Counted from the stretch's first letter, positions 11,490-22,599 are shown. The stretch is DNA of 64,000 nucleotides from Hetaerina americana (GCA_022747635.1 JAKTNV010000061.1:2495501-2559500), one strand, 5' to 3'. Program-made: numbers and translations. Notes: generated from the sequence alone by a model not told the origin.

Positions 11490-12680
11490 ATGCCGCCTCC
11501 AAGCAACGGGTCGGAGGAGTCAATCGTGAACAGAGTGACGATGCGAGTTCCGCCTTTTTGGCCAGAAAAGCCGGCTCTATGGTTTTCGCAGCTGGAAGTT
11601 CAGTTCTCGCTAGCGGGAATAACGAGTGAGGCGACGAAGTATTCCCACGTGGTCGCCCATTTAGACAATCGCCACGCGCTGGAAGTGGAGGACATTATTG
11701 TGAATCCCCCCAGGGCAGACCCATACCAGAAGATCAAGGAGGAATTAATCCAACGACTTTCTGTCTCACAGGCGCAGAAAATACGGCAACTCCTTGAGCA
11801 CGAGGAGTTGGGGGACCGGAAGCCATCGCAGTTCTTGCGCCATCTACGGACGTTGGCTGGCGTTGCCGTGCCAGACGACTTTCTGAAGGAATTCTTTCGG
11901 AATTGGGTGGCTCGCTTCGGCACTCCACTCCGGATTACGACGGACCAAGGCCGACAGTTTGAATCACATCTGTTCCAGCAGTTGGCGGGGCTCACCGGTT
12001 CGAGGCACCTGAGAACCACGGCTTATCACCCCGCAGCAAATGGCATGGTGGAGAGGTTCCACCGCCAACTGAAGGCAGCCATAATGTGCCACCAGTCGGA
12101 TGGTTGGCCGGACGTCCTGCCAGTAGTGCTGCTCGGTATACGAGCCGCCTGGAAAGCAGACATTGGGGCGTCGCCGGCGGAGATGGTTTATGGTCAACCA
12201 CTCCGTCTACCAGGAGAGTTTTTCGTCCCTAGCGAGCGGCCGGCGGACGACGACCTTAATTTCGCCGCGCAGCTACGGCAACATTTCTCCACCATACGAC
12301 CAGTTCCTGCGTCACGCCACGGCAAGAAGTCTGTCTTCTTGCATCAAGACCTGTCGTCCTCATCCCACGTTTTCGTGAGAAACGACGCGACAAAGGTTAA
12401 TCTTCAGCCACCGTACGAGGGTCCCTTCCCGGTCATCCGAAGAGAGCCAAAATTTTTCGTGGTCAACGTCCGAGGTAGTGAGAAAACAATTTCAATCGAC
12501 CGCATAAAACCTGCCTACACTCTTGAGGAGAACGACGGGACGAGCAGCGCAGCACCCGCATCTCTTCGGGACAAAACACACCCAAGAACCACCACTGCTG
12601 CACCTGCCGAAGAGCCGAGAGAGACCCGCTTTGGGAGGAGGGTCCATTTCCCAAAGCACCTGGAAGATTTTGTACCATAG
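11490..12680 (+). CDS. Gag N-terminal domain fused in frame to integrase C-terminal half
   Basis: A 396-residue ORF. Residues about 18-134 match the N-terminal Gag region of arthropod Ty3/gypsy elements: VPPFWPEKPALWFSQLEVQF, then HVVAHLD, then LGDRKPSQFLRHLRTLAG. From about residue 135 it becomes integrase: NWVARFGTPLRITTDQGRQF with catalytic Asp152, then AYHPAANGMVERFHRQLKAA with catalytic Glu188, an exact D-35-E spacing. A C-terminal GPY/F-type module (PPYEGPFPVI) lies near residues 307-316. The integrase zinc domain, first catalytic Asp, protease, reverse transcriptase and RNase H are missing. The join, near base 11890, keeps the frame and has no stop. The product could assemble or bind DNA but should not integrate DNA alone; a trans role is inference. 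Confidence 0.9.
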   Translation: MPPPSNGSEESIVNRVTMRVPPFWPEKPALWFSQLEVQFSLAGITSEATKYSHVVAHLDNRHALEVEDIIVNPPRADPYQKIKEELIQRLSVSQAQKIRQLLEHEELGDRKPSQFLRHLRTLAGVAVPDDFLKEFFRNWVARFGTPLRITTDQGRQFESHLFQQLAGLTGSRHLRTTAYHPAANGMVERFHRQLKAAIMCHQSDGWPDVLPVVLLGIRAAWKADIGASPAEMVYGQPLRLPGEFFVPSERPADDDLNFAAQLRQHFSTIRPVPASRHGKKSVFLHQDLSSSSHVFVRNDATKVNLQPPYEGPFPVIRREPKFFVVNVRGSEKTISIDRIKPAYTLEENDGTSSAAPASLRDKTHPRTTTAAPAEEPRETRFGRRVHFPKHLEDFVP

Positions 12681-12733
12681 CATCTCACTTCTTTTCGCTA
12701 ATCCTTCCTTTTTCATTCTTTAGTGGCCTAAAG

Positions 12734-12749
12734 TCTACAGAGGGGGTGA
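12734..12749 (+). promoter_or_regulatory. Polypurine tract
   Basis: ACAGAGGGGGTGA lies directly before the 3' LTR, in the usual place for the primer of plus-strand DNA synthesis. Confidence 0.85.
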
Positions 12750-13006
12750 TGTGGCGGCGCAAGGAGAGCAGACGGAACGCACGGTGGAACTTATTTGTTC
12801 CAAGTTCCGGAAAGTACCACCAGGGGGACACGGCGTCGGTACGACGGAGAAAGGTGGACGTCGGGCGGGAGAGTCAGTCTGCCGCGAATGAAGAAGCAAG
12901 CTGTACGATCGCCCTCTGTAAATCCGTTTCGATAATAAACCCGTTGAGTTTAACGCTCGAGTGTAATTTTTCCTAACGTCCACTAGCGTAGAAGGATACC
13001 CCTTCA
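12750..13006 (+). repeat. 3' LTR
   Basis: A 257-bp copy identical to the 5' LTR, ending CA and followed by the ATAT target duplication. Confidence 0.95.
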
Positions 13007-13010
13007 ATAT

Positions 13011-14127
13011 GATTAATGCACAACATTACCAAGTTAGGTTTCCTATGACAGGCTTTTTTTATCTTCTAATAGTTTGTCTTCTTTTTATGAAACACTGTTT
13101 GATGATGAGATTTTTGAATTATTGTATCCTGAATACGATAAAAGTAATGGTGATAAAGAAGATGGAAATATTGATAATGATTCTAATTTCATAAACATTC
13201 CACTAAGTCATTATTCTGGTATATATGCCTTACCTCTCAGAGAACCCAGGTGAACTCTCATAAAAATCTCCAACAATTACAGTCTCTGAAGGCACCTGAA
13301 AGCTTTTCATTTGAGGCTTCAAAAAACTTTAAAATGAGCACAAAAACTTGGGATCAAAAATGATTTTAATTACTTACACCAGTTATATGGCTGATTATGG
13401 CCTATCACTCATCCTACATCAGGAGGATACCAATTCTGGTTCCAGTATCTTTCCTGAATCTCAAAATTAAATACATAGTGACCGAAATTCTCTTTTATTA
13501 AACTAACCAAACGGCAGAGTGAAAAGCGTGCAGGCAGAATGAAATTCTGTACCTCAGGTGGCAAGTAGTACAATTGTATTCAACCTGGCTCTGAGCTCTT
13601 TTCAGCTCTTCTAAATTGAACCCCATGATTCATTGAATAATGGATTGCATTAAACACAAGAAACAAAAAACTTCATACATATTAGGTCCAGCAATTCATG
13701 AATCAGGTATGCTCCAATTTGTATCATCTCTTTGATACTTCATATATACTGCTGACTAGCCAAAAAGAAGTTCATTGCTCAAAAGGGTAATAGAGTTTTC
13801 TTTTGTTGGAATAGGAAAGCAAACACATGGTGTGATTATAGTTTACTTATGAATCTTTGCTAGTATAAGGCTGAGGAGAAGATCTCAAAACAAAAGATTT
13901 TTTTGCAAGTCATGAGATCATATCATTGTGTACACATATTTACTCATATTATTTCAAATTTCATTCATACATTGTGAATATATATATATATATTCTCCCA
14001 TTGATAACGTGCAACCAGAACTTTATAGTTTTCATGAATTTGTATAGATACCACGTGCCCAGGGTTTCATAGTTATCTTGAACATGTATAGATGCCGCAA
14101 ATCAGCGTGTGTATACATATTTTTTTA
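13011..14127. other. Unassigned AT-rich sequence
   Basis: No gene is recognised. A short (AT)n tract lies at about 13978-13993. The 61-codon ORF at 13009-13194 begins at the LTR-element edge and has no recognisable motif. Confidence 0.35.
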
Positions 14128-14285
14128 AGGTAATCTACCGGCTAAGGTAGGTTTTTGGATGGACATAATTACTGATTTAATAATTTGTGACCCCTAGCAA
14201 AACAAAACATCCTACTTTACATCAGGTCCCTCTTCAGCTCTGAGTACTTTCTTCCTCCCTTCATCCCGTCCAACATCCCTATCCC
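14128..14285 (-). mobile_element. LINE family A copy c, detached 3' end
   Basis: On the minus strand this reads GGGATGTTGGACGGGATGAAG through to ACCTACCTTAGCCGGTAG, matching the last 150 or so bases of the family A copy at 34395-34550. It is the 3' end of the element continuing at 15217-17340, separated from it by a later insertion. Confidence 0.8.
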
Positions 14286-15216
14286 AGATGGCATAAAAAA
14301 CTCTTCATCAACAACAACATTTAGAAGAGCACTTCACAAGTTCATTTTCCTCAGGTACTTAACTTAACCGGTATACCCTCCGTCATTCCACTCAGCTGTT
14401 ATACAGATCACTGTGTCTACTTTTTTTACCCTGCTTTTTTGTTTTGTCACCTCAAGCGGTAGGAGTTTGAATAATTATTTTTAGAAATATCACGCTTCTC
14501 ATTACTCCGCATGTGTTGTCAATGTATTTAATTTCTCCAATTCAATTTCAGTAACTTAATAATATGTATACTCTGTAAAAATGATTGTTACAATGTACAT
14601 GTATCTTTCCTCTATTTAATAGGGTTTTCGCAGGTTTTTCACACCCCCTTTCTCTTCGTGGGTGTTTTTCCTGCGTGGGTTTTTACTAGTTGAGCAATGC
14701 CACGCACTCCCTAGCTTTTCCCACAAACCTCATTCTTTGCTTAGACTTTCCTCATTTTATTGTACTCTATCTTCACTGTCATTTAATTTGAGTATATGTA
14801 GGTGTATTCTTAATTTATATATGTATATGTATGTATGTATGGGTGTATATGTGCGTACTTATGTATGTATTTATGTATGTGTATGAATGCATGTATGTAT
14901 GTTTATGTGTGTATATGTATGTGTGTGTGGATATGTATGTATATGTGTAGGTATGTGTATGAATATAGGTATGTATGTGTGTGTATGTGTATGTATGTGT
15001 ATGTGTGTGTCTATATATATGTATATACTTTTTTCTTTTCGATGTGCAAATCTGTGTTAATGAATTTATGCCTGTCTATATGTATTTATGTGTACATATT
15101 AATGTAACTATAAGTTTGATGGCCAATATAATATGTATACGACGATGGGTTAAATGGAAGAAGGGACCATTTGGTCTCAATTTCGCCCAAAGAAAGACAA
15201 CTATCTATCTATCTAT
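14286..15216 (+). mobile_element. LINE family C, copy 2, inserted into LINE A
   Basis: This is a longer 5'-truncated copy of the element at 7175. Its first 130 bases read TFRRALHKFIFLRYLT, a C-terminal block typical of Jockey/CR1-type LINEs. The shared 3' UTR (14456 on), TATG microsatellite and (ATCT)n tail follow. CTATCC occurs on both sides (14279-14284 and 15217-15222), a likely 6-bp target duplication. LINE A sequence continues on either side, which fixes both ends. Confidence 0.8.
14818..15030 (+). repeat. TATG/TGTA microsatellite inside LINE C copy 2
   Basis: This array corresponds to 7536-7755. ORFs over it (for example 14835-15107) are translations of the repeat, not genes. Confidence 0.85.
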
Positions 15217-17340
15217 CTATCCTGTTCCTTCCCTTTCCTCGTTTGCCTAACATTTTCCCCTCAATTACAGTCTTCAACATTCCGCTGCCGGTCAATACCC
15301 CCTTCAGCCACTTTTCCTGCCTCCATAGGATTGCTCCCAAAAAACCCCTCTCTTCGCCCACCATACCGAGGACTTACTCATTTGTTTTCTTCTCTGTCCA
15401 TTTTACCTTCTCCATTCTTCTCCACAACCACATCTCAAAAGCCTCCAGTCTACGTCTATCCTCCTGCTTCAATGACCACGTTTCCGCGCCGTACATAGCT
15501 ACGCTCCATATCAAAGTTTTTACGAGTCTTTTCTTAACATCCTTACTCAACGTCCCTGTCATCAACTCCCTCCTCCTTGGGAAAACCTCTTTGCTTAGCG
15601 CAATTCTTCTCCTTACATCATTACTACTTTGACCCTGTTGGTCCAAAACACTACCGAGATACGTAAACAGTTCTACCTGCTCTAGTTTTTGCCCTCCTAT
15701 TTTAATGTTAAGCTTAGCCTTTTTCTTTCTAGAAAATCGCATAACCTTTGTTTTGTTAAAATTGATTCTCATCCCGTATCTATCCCACTGAATTTCCAAT
15801 TCACTCAGCATGTTTGCAACCCCTTGGCTGACTGACAAACTAAAGCTTGGTCATCGGCAAACCTAACTGATTTTACGATTTCCCCGCCCACTTTCATTCC
15901 CACCTCCAGTTCTTTCCATGCCTCTTTAATCATTTCCTCCACGTATACGTTGAACAGCACCGGTGATATTGGGTAAGCCTGCCTTACACCTCTTCCTAAC
16001 AATGCCCAACTGGACTCCCCATTCCCCACTCGCACCTGAGCAGTCTGAGACATGCACAGGTTGCGGATTAGCCTCCTTTCCCTCCAATCTATTCCTATTT
16101 TCTGCAGAAAACTCATTAGTTTTTCCCAATTCACTCTATCAAACACTTTTTCGAAATCTACGGAACAGGCAAATACCTCCTGGTTGTGTTCTATGCTCCT
16201 CTCGATTAATAATCTCATTACTGCAATGGCATCACGCGTACCTCTCCCCTTCCTAAACCCAAACTGATCATCCCCTAAGTAATCATTTGCCCCACTCTCT
16301 ATCCTTTTGTTTATGATCCTGAGAAGAACTATAGCTGCGTGGGATATCAAACTAATTGTCCTCAATTAATGTGGCCTTTAACTTTTTCGGAATAGGAACT
16401 AAAACGAATATCACAAAGTCTTCCGGCCAGATACCTTCCTCATAAATACTACGAATCAGCCCATTTAGTCTCTTCCTCCCACATTTTCCTAATCATTTTA
16501 AAAGTTCCGCGGGAATGTTATCCACCCCCACGGCCTTATTTAGTTTCATCTCCCTTAATGCCCTTTCTATCTCATTGTCTAGTATGCCTGGACTTAAGCT
16601 GTCTTCCTCTGCGTCATATTCTTTTTTGATGTCTAACTTTGTTGGTCTAAGGTCTTTACTATACAGTTCTTCTATATACTCTTTCCATCTCTCTTGGATC
16701 TTTCCTGCGTCAACTATTACCTTACCCGCCTTATCTCTAACTGTTAGCAAAGCTCTTCCTTTCTTACTTCCCGATAACGATTTAACTTTGCTGTACAGCG
16801 TACCGATTTCACCCTTCCTCTGCAGACTTTCCATATCCTCGCACTGCGTCTTCCACCATGCTTCTTTTGCTTTATTTTTTGCCCACCTTAAGTTATTGTT
16901 CAATTCTTTGTACTTCATTGTGCCTAATTCTATATTTACATTCTTCCATTTCCGCCGCTCATCCATCGTTGTAATCATCTCATCCGTGATCCATGGTTTC
17001 CTAGTCCTTTTAGCGTTAACGGTTCCAATAGTGCCTTTTATTTTTAATTGTTTTTTTATTTATTTAGCCATTAGTCCGAAAACAGCACTCTGGCCTTCAC
17101 ATCGGATTATTAGCTAAGAATAACATTGGAGACGATTACAAACACCCAAGCCCTAGGTGGAAGATAACCCACCCAGGCGGGAATCGAACCCGCGACCCAT
17201 GGATTGGCAGACGAGGACGTTACCCCGCCGCCACCGAGGCCGACTTGGCGATTTCAGACAACCCTTTCTTGAAACTTTCCCATTTTTCTTCGATAGTACT
17301 TAGCTCTTTACCATCATATATTATGTGTAAAAATACGTCT
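15217..17340 (-). pseudogene. LINE family A copy c, reverse-transcriptase region
   Basis: This is the best reverse transcriptase in the window, on the minus strand, split into open stretches at 16978-16493, 16365-15805 and 15838-15374. The first ends LNKAVGVDNIPAELLK, the block before RT motif 1. The second has DDQFGFRKGRGTRDAI, VDFEKVFDRVNW, GVRQAYPISPVLFNVYVEEM and the catalytic FADDQALV near 15850. The third has WDRYGMRINFNKTKVM, FTYLGSVLDQQG, TLIWSVAMYGAETWSL and EMWLWRRMEKVKWTEK. One frameshift lies near 15820 and a gap at 16366-16492. The 5' end is truncated near 17340 with no endonuclease domain. Frame breaks make it inactive, though it is young enough to read easily. The exact clade was not determined. 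Confidence 0.88.
17038..17243 (-). mobile_element. tRNA-derived SINE nested in LINE A
   Basis: On the minus strand it starts TCGGCCTCGGTGGCGGCGGG (A-box region) and has a B box GGGTTCGATTCCCGC at about 17177-17191. A body follows, ending GGCTAAATAAATAAAAAAAC. LINE A protein reads up to it (EKWESFKKGLSEIAK) and resumes after it (GTIGTVNAKRTRKPWITDE), so it interrupts the reverse-transcriptase ORF. A target duplication is not clear. Confidence 0.8.
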
Positions 17341-17821
17341 ATATCCATGTACTATTAGATGGTCACAGCCAATTATTACATGGAATCATGATTGCCTGTG
17401 GCTATATCTACCTTAACTATACCGAAGATTAGAGCCAGATGATTTAAATTAATTCCAAACAACAGAAGGATAAAAAATAAACAATATGTACTAGCCAATA
17501 GAAACCGCCTTATTACATTTTCGCTATGATTCGTAACTCGAAACGAGACATAGGTTTGTGTGCCCTTCTATTTGCAATATAAACTAGCTTTCAGCAAATT
17601 ATATGTAAAAAAATAAGAGAATGAATAAAATAAGAGTTATCTTCTTTTGTTTATTTTACCTCGCTTTGCTAGTATCGGCGTTCAGCTGTTTTAGACACCC
17701 TCCAAGTTCTATGAAAGTGCCGCCTGCATGGTTATTGTTTCAAACCTGAATTGAGTTAAGCTTTTGTGATTTAGAATTTTCTCTAGAAAATTACGCAAGG
17801 TGAATAAAATCGTATACAGCG

Positions 17822-18210
17822 ATGTTTAAGCTAGAAGTCATCGATTTCGTGAAAGGAAATCGCGAGACTGTCAGGATTTATCCATTAATGAATCTTTTAA
17901 ATCAAAGTTACGTTCTAGTTGGGCAAAGTGAATGATGCCTGGAATGAAAGGCTACACAGAATCGGAAAGGATTAAAAGAGTGTCTTATGAAGAAATAAGC
18001 CGGTGGATCATGGAAATTTGGTAGGGTGTCAGAGTGACTTGTGTAAAAAATGGATTTGAAAAAGGTTTAGGCAATATTTCAACGCCAGTTCTAGAAGATG
18101 AGGAAGAGTTAACTTCGGAGAGTGAACGTGGTGATGTGCCTGAAGAGATAATAAATGCGCTTAATTCACTTAATCGTGATTCAGGTGAGGAATTTCTTGG
18201 CTTCGAGTGA
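17822..18210 (+). pseudogene. Pogo/Tigger-like transposase relic, ends only
   Basis: The 5' part reads MFKLEVIDFVKGNRETVRIY, like the start of CENP-B/pogo DNA-binding domains (FKLEVIxFAxxxGNR). After a frame change the 3' part reads YTESERIKRVSYEEISRWIM, VTCVKNGFEKGL, DVPEEIINALNSLNRDSGEE and FLGFE-stop, which resembles the C-terminal tail of Tigger-type transposases. The DDE catalytic core that should lie between is missing, so this is an internally deleted copy. Terminal inverted repeats were not located. Confidence 0.5.
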
Positions 18211-18471
18211 TCTACCTATCCTATCATATACGTAACTGTATAGAACTCTCAATTTCAAATTCAAATATATCTACAGAAAATTTTCCATAGAAATCCATAT
18301 TGTTTTTTCTCGAAATAGCAGGATTTCAGTCTTATTAAGAGCATTCATCATATTCTCTTCAATGACAGCAATGGAAATTGCAAGTATCTTTTACATATAT
18401 CTTCAGTATTGCAGTGGATTTTCAGTATATTATGCCTCTTTTTGGTGAGTTCAGTTCTTTTTTTTTCAAAA

Positions 18472-18583
18472 CAGGAACTAGCACCCATGCCCTGATGTGT
18501 GAATTTCACATACCATTGGGTTTAGTACTGGGTGATCTCTAACATCACCTACCAAACCAAACTTCGGGTTGATTACTGTGTGT

Positions 18584-18585
<2 letters not shown>
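18472..18585 (+). mobile_element. SINE family 2, 3' fragment
   Basis: It matches the second half of the SINE at 22327-22595: CCCTGATGTGTGA, TTTAGTACTGGGTGA, ATCACCTACCAAACCAA and GGTTGATTACTGTGT. It runs directly into the AT tract. Confidence 0.8.

Positions 18586-18661
<76 letters not shown>
18586..18661. repeat. (AT)n dinucleotide tract
   Basis: About 75 bases of almost pure AT directly after the 3' end of a SINE copy. It probably grew from the SINE tail. Confidence 0.95.
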
Positions 18662-18663
<2 letters not shown>

Positions 18664-20417
18664 GGTTCTAATGAAAGCAATTTCCCCTGGCTCCCTTGAC
18701 TACATATCATATTTAATCTAATAGATGAAGTCAGACTGGCCTTTGCTATAAAGTCTTTTTCTTTTAATTTTAATCATGTATTTTGGGTAACTCAGATAAA
18801 CAGTGGAATATTTTGCTGATCCTCTCATGGCATCCTCCTTGGCTTACTTTCCAGGGAATGACCATATTCATGCCCTATGGAATCAGGATTGATGAGTCCA
18901 TTTGATTCTGTAAGTGGTCAGTACCAAATCCATCCCTTCATATTGACGATCAGAGATGGGCATGGTTGGACTGTATTATTTGTTCAAAATGGCAGAGCGT
19001 CGGAGAGGGCCATCCTGGGACCATGTTGGGTGAAGTCCATGGGACCTCAATACTTTTAAAAACTCTCCTTCTACTCCATCAAGCTTGGTGAGGAGTGTTT
19101 ATTTTTTTCAAATAATTTAATTTAAAGCATTTCATAGCTAATCAAATAATGTTTTTAGCCTTTGTTATCTTATAATAACTTTTTGACCTCTGACACCTAC
19201 CACTCTCTTGGCTTAGCATTTCTGACAATGGATTTCTTCAGTATCGCTATTTATTTACTTCTTGCCATACTCTAAATAAACCAGTTACAGACATATAAGA
19301 ACTCCCCTGGGTACATTCCACTATCATTAGTCAAAAAGAAATATCTCACAGCCACATTAACAAACATGCATAATTTCACTTATCATGATGATACTTCTGG
19401 TGGGATACATAGAATTTGGACACTGTGATCTCCTATTCAGCATTCTCAAGAAGATTTAGACTATTATGTGTATAAGGATTTGAATGACTACAGGTGGTGG
19501 TAATGACTGCAGGTGGTGGGCAGAGTGACAGGTAGGCATGGGCATTCTTAAGACCATTTATTACTTGTATGTCTCATTAACATCACACTTAGCATGGGGG
19601 CAACATGTGAGCAGAGATAAAACTTGATTTCAAGAAATTTTTTTTGAAAGAAATATTCAAATTAAAAATTTAAGAGAAAGAATTATTGCACAATAGCTAC
19701 GTTTCATCATGAATAAACTTCATGTTTGGACTCCAGGTAAAAATATATTTAATGTCTAATCAAGTGTCAAATCCTTCTACTCTGAGGGCAAAAACCCCTG
19801 AAATAAGCAACTGTGTTGAGATATTTGAAATTACTAATTTTTCAGTTTTTTTTATTTAGATGCAATGAAATTAATTTAACATGACAAAGGGTAGTGCAGG
19901 CTTTTGACTACTTTAAAATGAATCCACAATCCATTTTGGCTTCTATAATAATTTATGCACACATTTTTATTTTACTAAAAGTAACAGCTATTACAAAAAC
20001 ATTTTCTGGTCCTCAGAAAATAAATTAATATTAAATTCTTTCAATAGCATGGAAAAGAATTTTGCCAGATTTCCTGATCCCATTGATTTTCAAGTTTCCA
20101 TTTTTCTACCATCAAAATGTCCCATTGGCATGCAAGTCGGGCCTTCTCTTCACTTCTCTTCACCTCTGGCCTTCATTTCACTGTACTTCTTTCAATGAGT
20201 AGGTTCACTAGCTATGCAGTGGCCTACTCTATCTTGTAAACCCCCAAACTATTTGAAATGCATTTGTTCCTTATCTCCTGCCGAGAGTGAATCACTATGA
20301 CTTTCATTTTTTACTATAAATAAATTATAGTAACTTGAGAGGACTGGCAGTGAAGAATTCTATCATTTGCTATAGATTTTTTTTCAAATTCTTGGGGGAG
20401 TTGCCATGAGAATTTGA
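18662..20417. other. Unassigned sequence
   Basis: No gene is recognised. The 60-codon ORF at 18877-19059 has no motif. The sequence is AT-rich non-coding DNA to the eye. Confidence 0.35.
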
Positions 20418-21070
20418 ATGAAGGCATATATGAAGAGGATTTCCATGAAGGCATATATGAAGAGGATTTCTATGAAGGCATATATGAAGAGGATTTCTAT
20501 GAAGGCATATATGAAGAGGATTTCTATGAAGGCATATATGAAGAGGATTCAATGAAGGCATACATGAAGAGGATTTCCATGAAGGCATATATGAAGAGGA
20601 TTTCCATGAAGGCAAATACAAAGAGGATTTCCATGAAGGCATATATGAAGAGGATTTCCATGAAGGCATATATGAAGAGGATTTCAATGAAGGCATATAT
20701 GGAGAGGATTTCCATGAAGGCATATATGAAGAGGATTTCCATGAAGGCATATATGAAGAGGATTTCCATGAAGGCATATATGAAGAGGATTTCCATGAAG
20801 GCATATATGAAGAAGATTTCCATGAAGGCATATATGAAGAGGATTTCCATGAAGGCATATATGAAGAAGATTTCCATGAAGGCATATATGAAGAGGATTT
20901 CCATGAAGGCATATATGAAGAGGATTTCCATGAAGGCATATATGAAGAGGATTTCCATGGAGGCATATATGAAGAGGATTTCCATGAAGGCATATATGAA
21001 GAGGATTTCCATGAAGGCATATATGAAGAGGATTTCAATTTGATGAAGGCTTATATGAAGATGATTCGAA
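20418..21070. repeat. 27-bp minisatellite, about 23 units
   Basis: The unit is ATGAAGGCATATATGAAGAG plus GATTTCC, 27 bases. It is repeated about 23 times with few substitutions and one 26-base unit near 20545, then a decayed final unit to 21070. Because 27 is a multiple of three, stop-free frames cross it on both strands (EGIYEEDFH, MKAYMKRIS, MEILFIYAF repeats). No splice site, start context or flanking coding sequence supports a protein. Confidence 0.95.
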
Positions 21071-22326
21071 TTGGTAATGTTTGTAGACAGTTTCAAAAAT
21101 ATGGCTTTGGTATATTTGTTGAATAATTAACAGAGGTCACAAATGGAGAGTTCAGTGCTTTGAGTTATCATTTTAAAAATTTATTTGTGCAATTCTTTTA
21201 TTGTGGCAATTTTTTTAATACTTTTCAATTTCAGCTGAACATTTCTATTCAGGCTATTGATTAAACAATAATGTCATGGTTTAGCTAAGTAAATGATTAT
21301 GATTCAGTGGAATATTCCAAAGTTTCACTCCCTATCTATTTTGTGTAATTATAGTTGATAGCATTTAAAACAATTGTGTTATTGAAAGGTAAATAAATTA
21401 AGTATCTACTCGAGAAAATACCTTATTACTTTCAAATTTTGTAATGCTCTAACTTTGTATCCATACAAGTAATTTTCTTACCAAACCATCAGATTGTTAA
21501 AAATAGATCTAGAGAACTCCTGTTCAGTGTGGAAAAATTTGTTTAACAGCTAATTACATTACTCATTTTCTATGTACTTGTAAAAAGTTTATTTAGATTT
21601 TGATTTAAGTTACCAATAAATTGCAAGCAATATTTTCACTCCTAAAAGGTTTGCATGGATTTGATAAAATATTTATTTCATGGAAGATGTTTTTTGTTCA
21701 TTTAAAGCCACCTGTTCTAAATTAAATAAGGTGAGAAATATTTGATTATAAGCAGATATGTATGCATGCCTAACTTATACCGTGGCACTAGAATGTCATT
21801 CCTTTGTCGTCACAGCAAATTTTCATTGAAATGTTTCTCCATCACTGTTGTTATATCTGTGAAGTAAACTTGCCTTCCTTTTTTAAAACATTTTGTTATG
21901 TTGATACATATGTACGCAATATACCTTTGAGCTGCAAGGGTTTATCATAAATGGTGTCGTATATCCAGCAAATCTTGAATTTATGTCCTTTGGTAAAAGT
22001 AAATCATGGCTAAATATGGTATGGGATATTCTTCCCTCAAAAATATGTGTATTCACTGTAAAGATACCAAACTTTTCAATAATAACAAACATCTTTTATT
22101 CATTGATTCGATCCATTGGCATATAGGTGTCGCAAAAAAATGTTTGTGCCGCAAAAAAAGTTTTTTGCTCCTATGTCAAATTATGTAGTGATAAAGTGTT
22201 TTTCTTTTCAGTTTTTGACAAGGCATGTCCATTTTGGGATGACATTTAAGGGAAATAGCATATTTCTTACACTTTTCATCAGTCTATTTTCCAAATGTTT
22301 TAGTCCGTGTATGCATATGTGTGTGG
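21071..22326. other. Unassigned AT-rich sequence
   Basis: No gene, RNA or repeat class is recognised here. Confidence 0.35.
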
Positions 22327-22595
22327 GTCGCGGTAGTCCAGGTGTAGAGCATTAGACTACTGACCAGAAGGCCCGGGTTCGATTCCTGGTCAAGCTTCTC
22401 TGGGCACCTGCAGCTTCACTCAAGCTGTGTGATTTCTCGGGCACCAGATCTTCCTTGGAAACCATAATCGACGCAAGGACTGGCCCCCTACCCTGATGTG
22501 TGATTTTCGCAAGCCGTCGGGCTTAGTACTGGGTGAACTCTATCATCACCTATCAAACCAACCTTCTGGTTGATTACTGTGTTTATGGTTTTTTT
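22327..22595 (+). mobile_element. SINE family 2, full tRNA-derived copy
   Basis: The tRNA-like head has GGTGTAGAGCATTAGAC in the A-box position and a B box GGGTTCGATTCC at 22375-22386. The body contains GGGCTTAGTACTGGGTGAAC and ends GGTTGATTACTGTGT plus T/A-rich sequence, matching the partial copy at 18472. A short (CA)n run follows at about 22638-22652. Confidence 0.8.
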
Positions 22596-22599
22596 AATA

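Larger units (their letters stand above)
11147..13010 (+). mobile_element. Complete short Ty3/gypsy-type LTR element with internal deletion
   Basis: Identical 257-bp LTRs (11151-11407 and 12750-13006) start TG and end CA. They are flanked by a 4-bp target duplication ATAT (11147-11150 and 13007-13010). A primer-binding-site-like TGGTGACCCC follows the 5' LTR, and a polypurine tract precedes the 3' LTR. The interior is only about 1.34 kb and holds one 396-codon ORF joining Gag to integrase. Protease, reverse transcriptase, RNase H and the front of integrase are absent, so it cannot move without help. Identical LTRs mean it inserted very recently. Confidence 0.93.

Noticed and set aside
7409..15107. 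Tyr/Met/Cys-rich ORFs at 7409-7794 and 14662-15107
   Set aside because: They read through the TATG microsatellite of LINE C.
20418..21070. CRISPR array
   Set aside because: The units are contiguous with no unique spacers, and the genome is eukaryotic.
20370..21096. Three ORFs of 190-222 codons on both strands
   Set aside because: All are translations of the 27-bp minisatellite, whose length is a multiple of three. No splice or start context supports coding.
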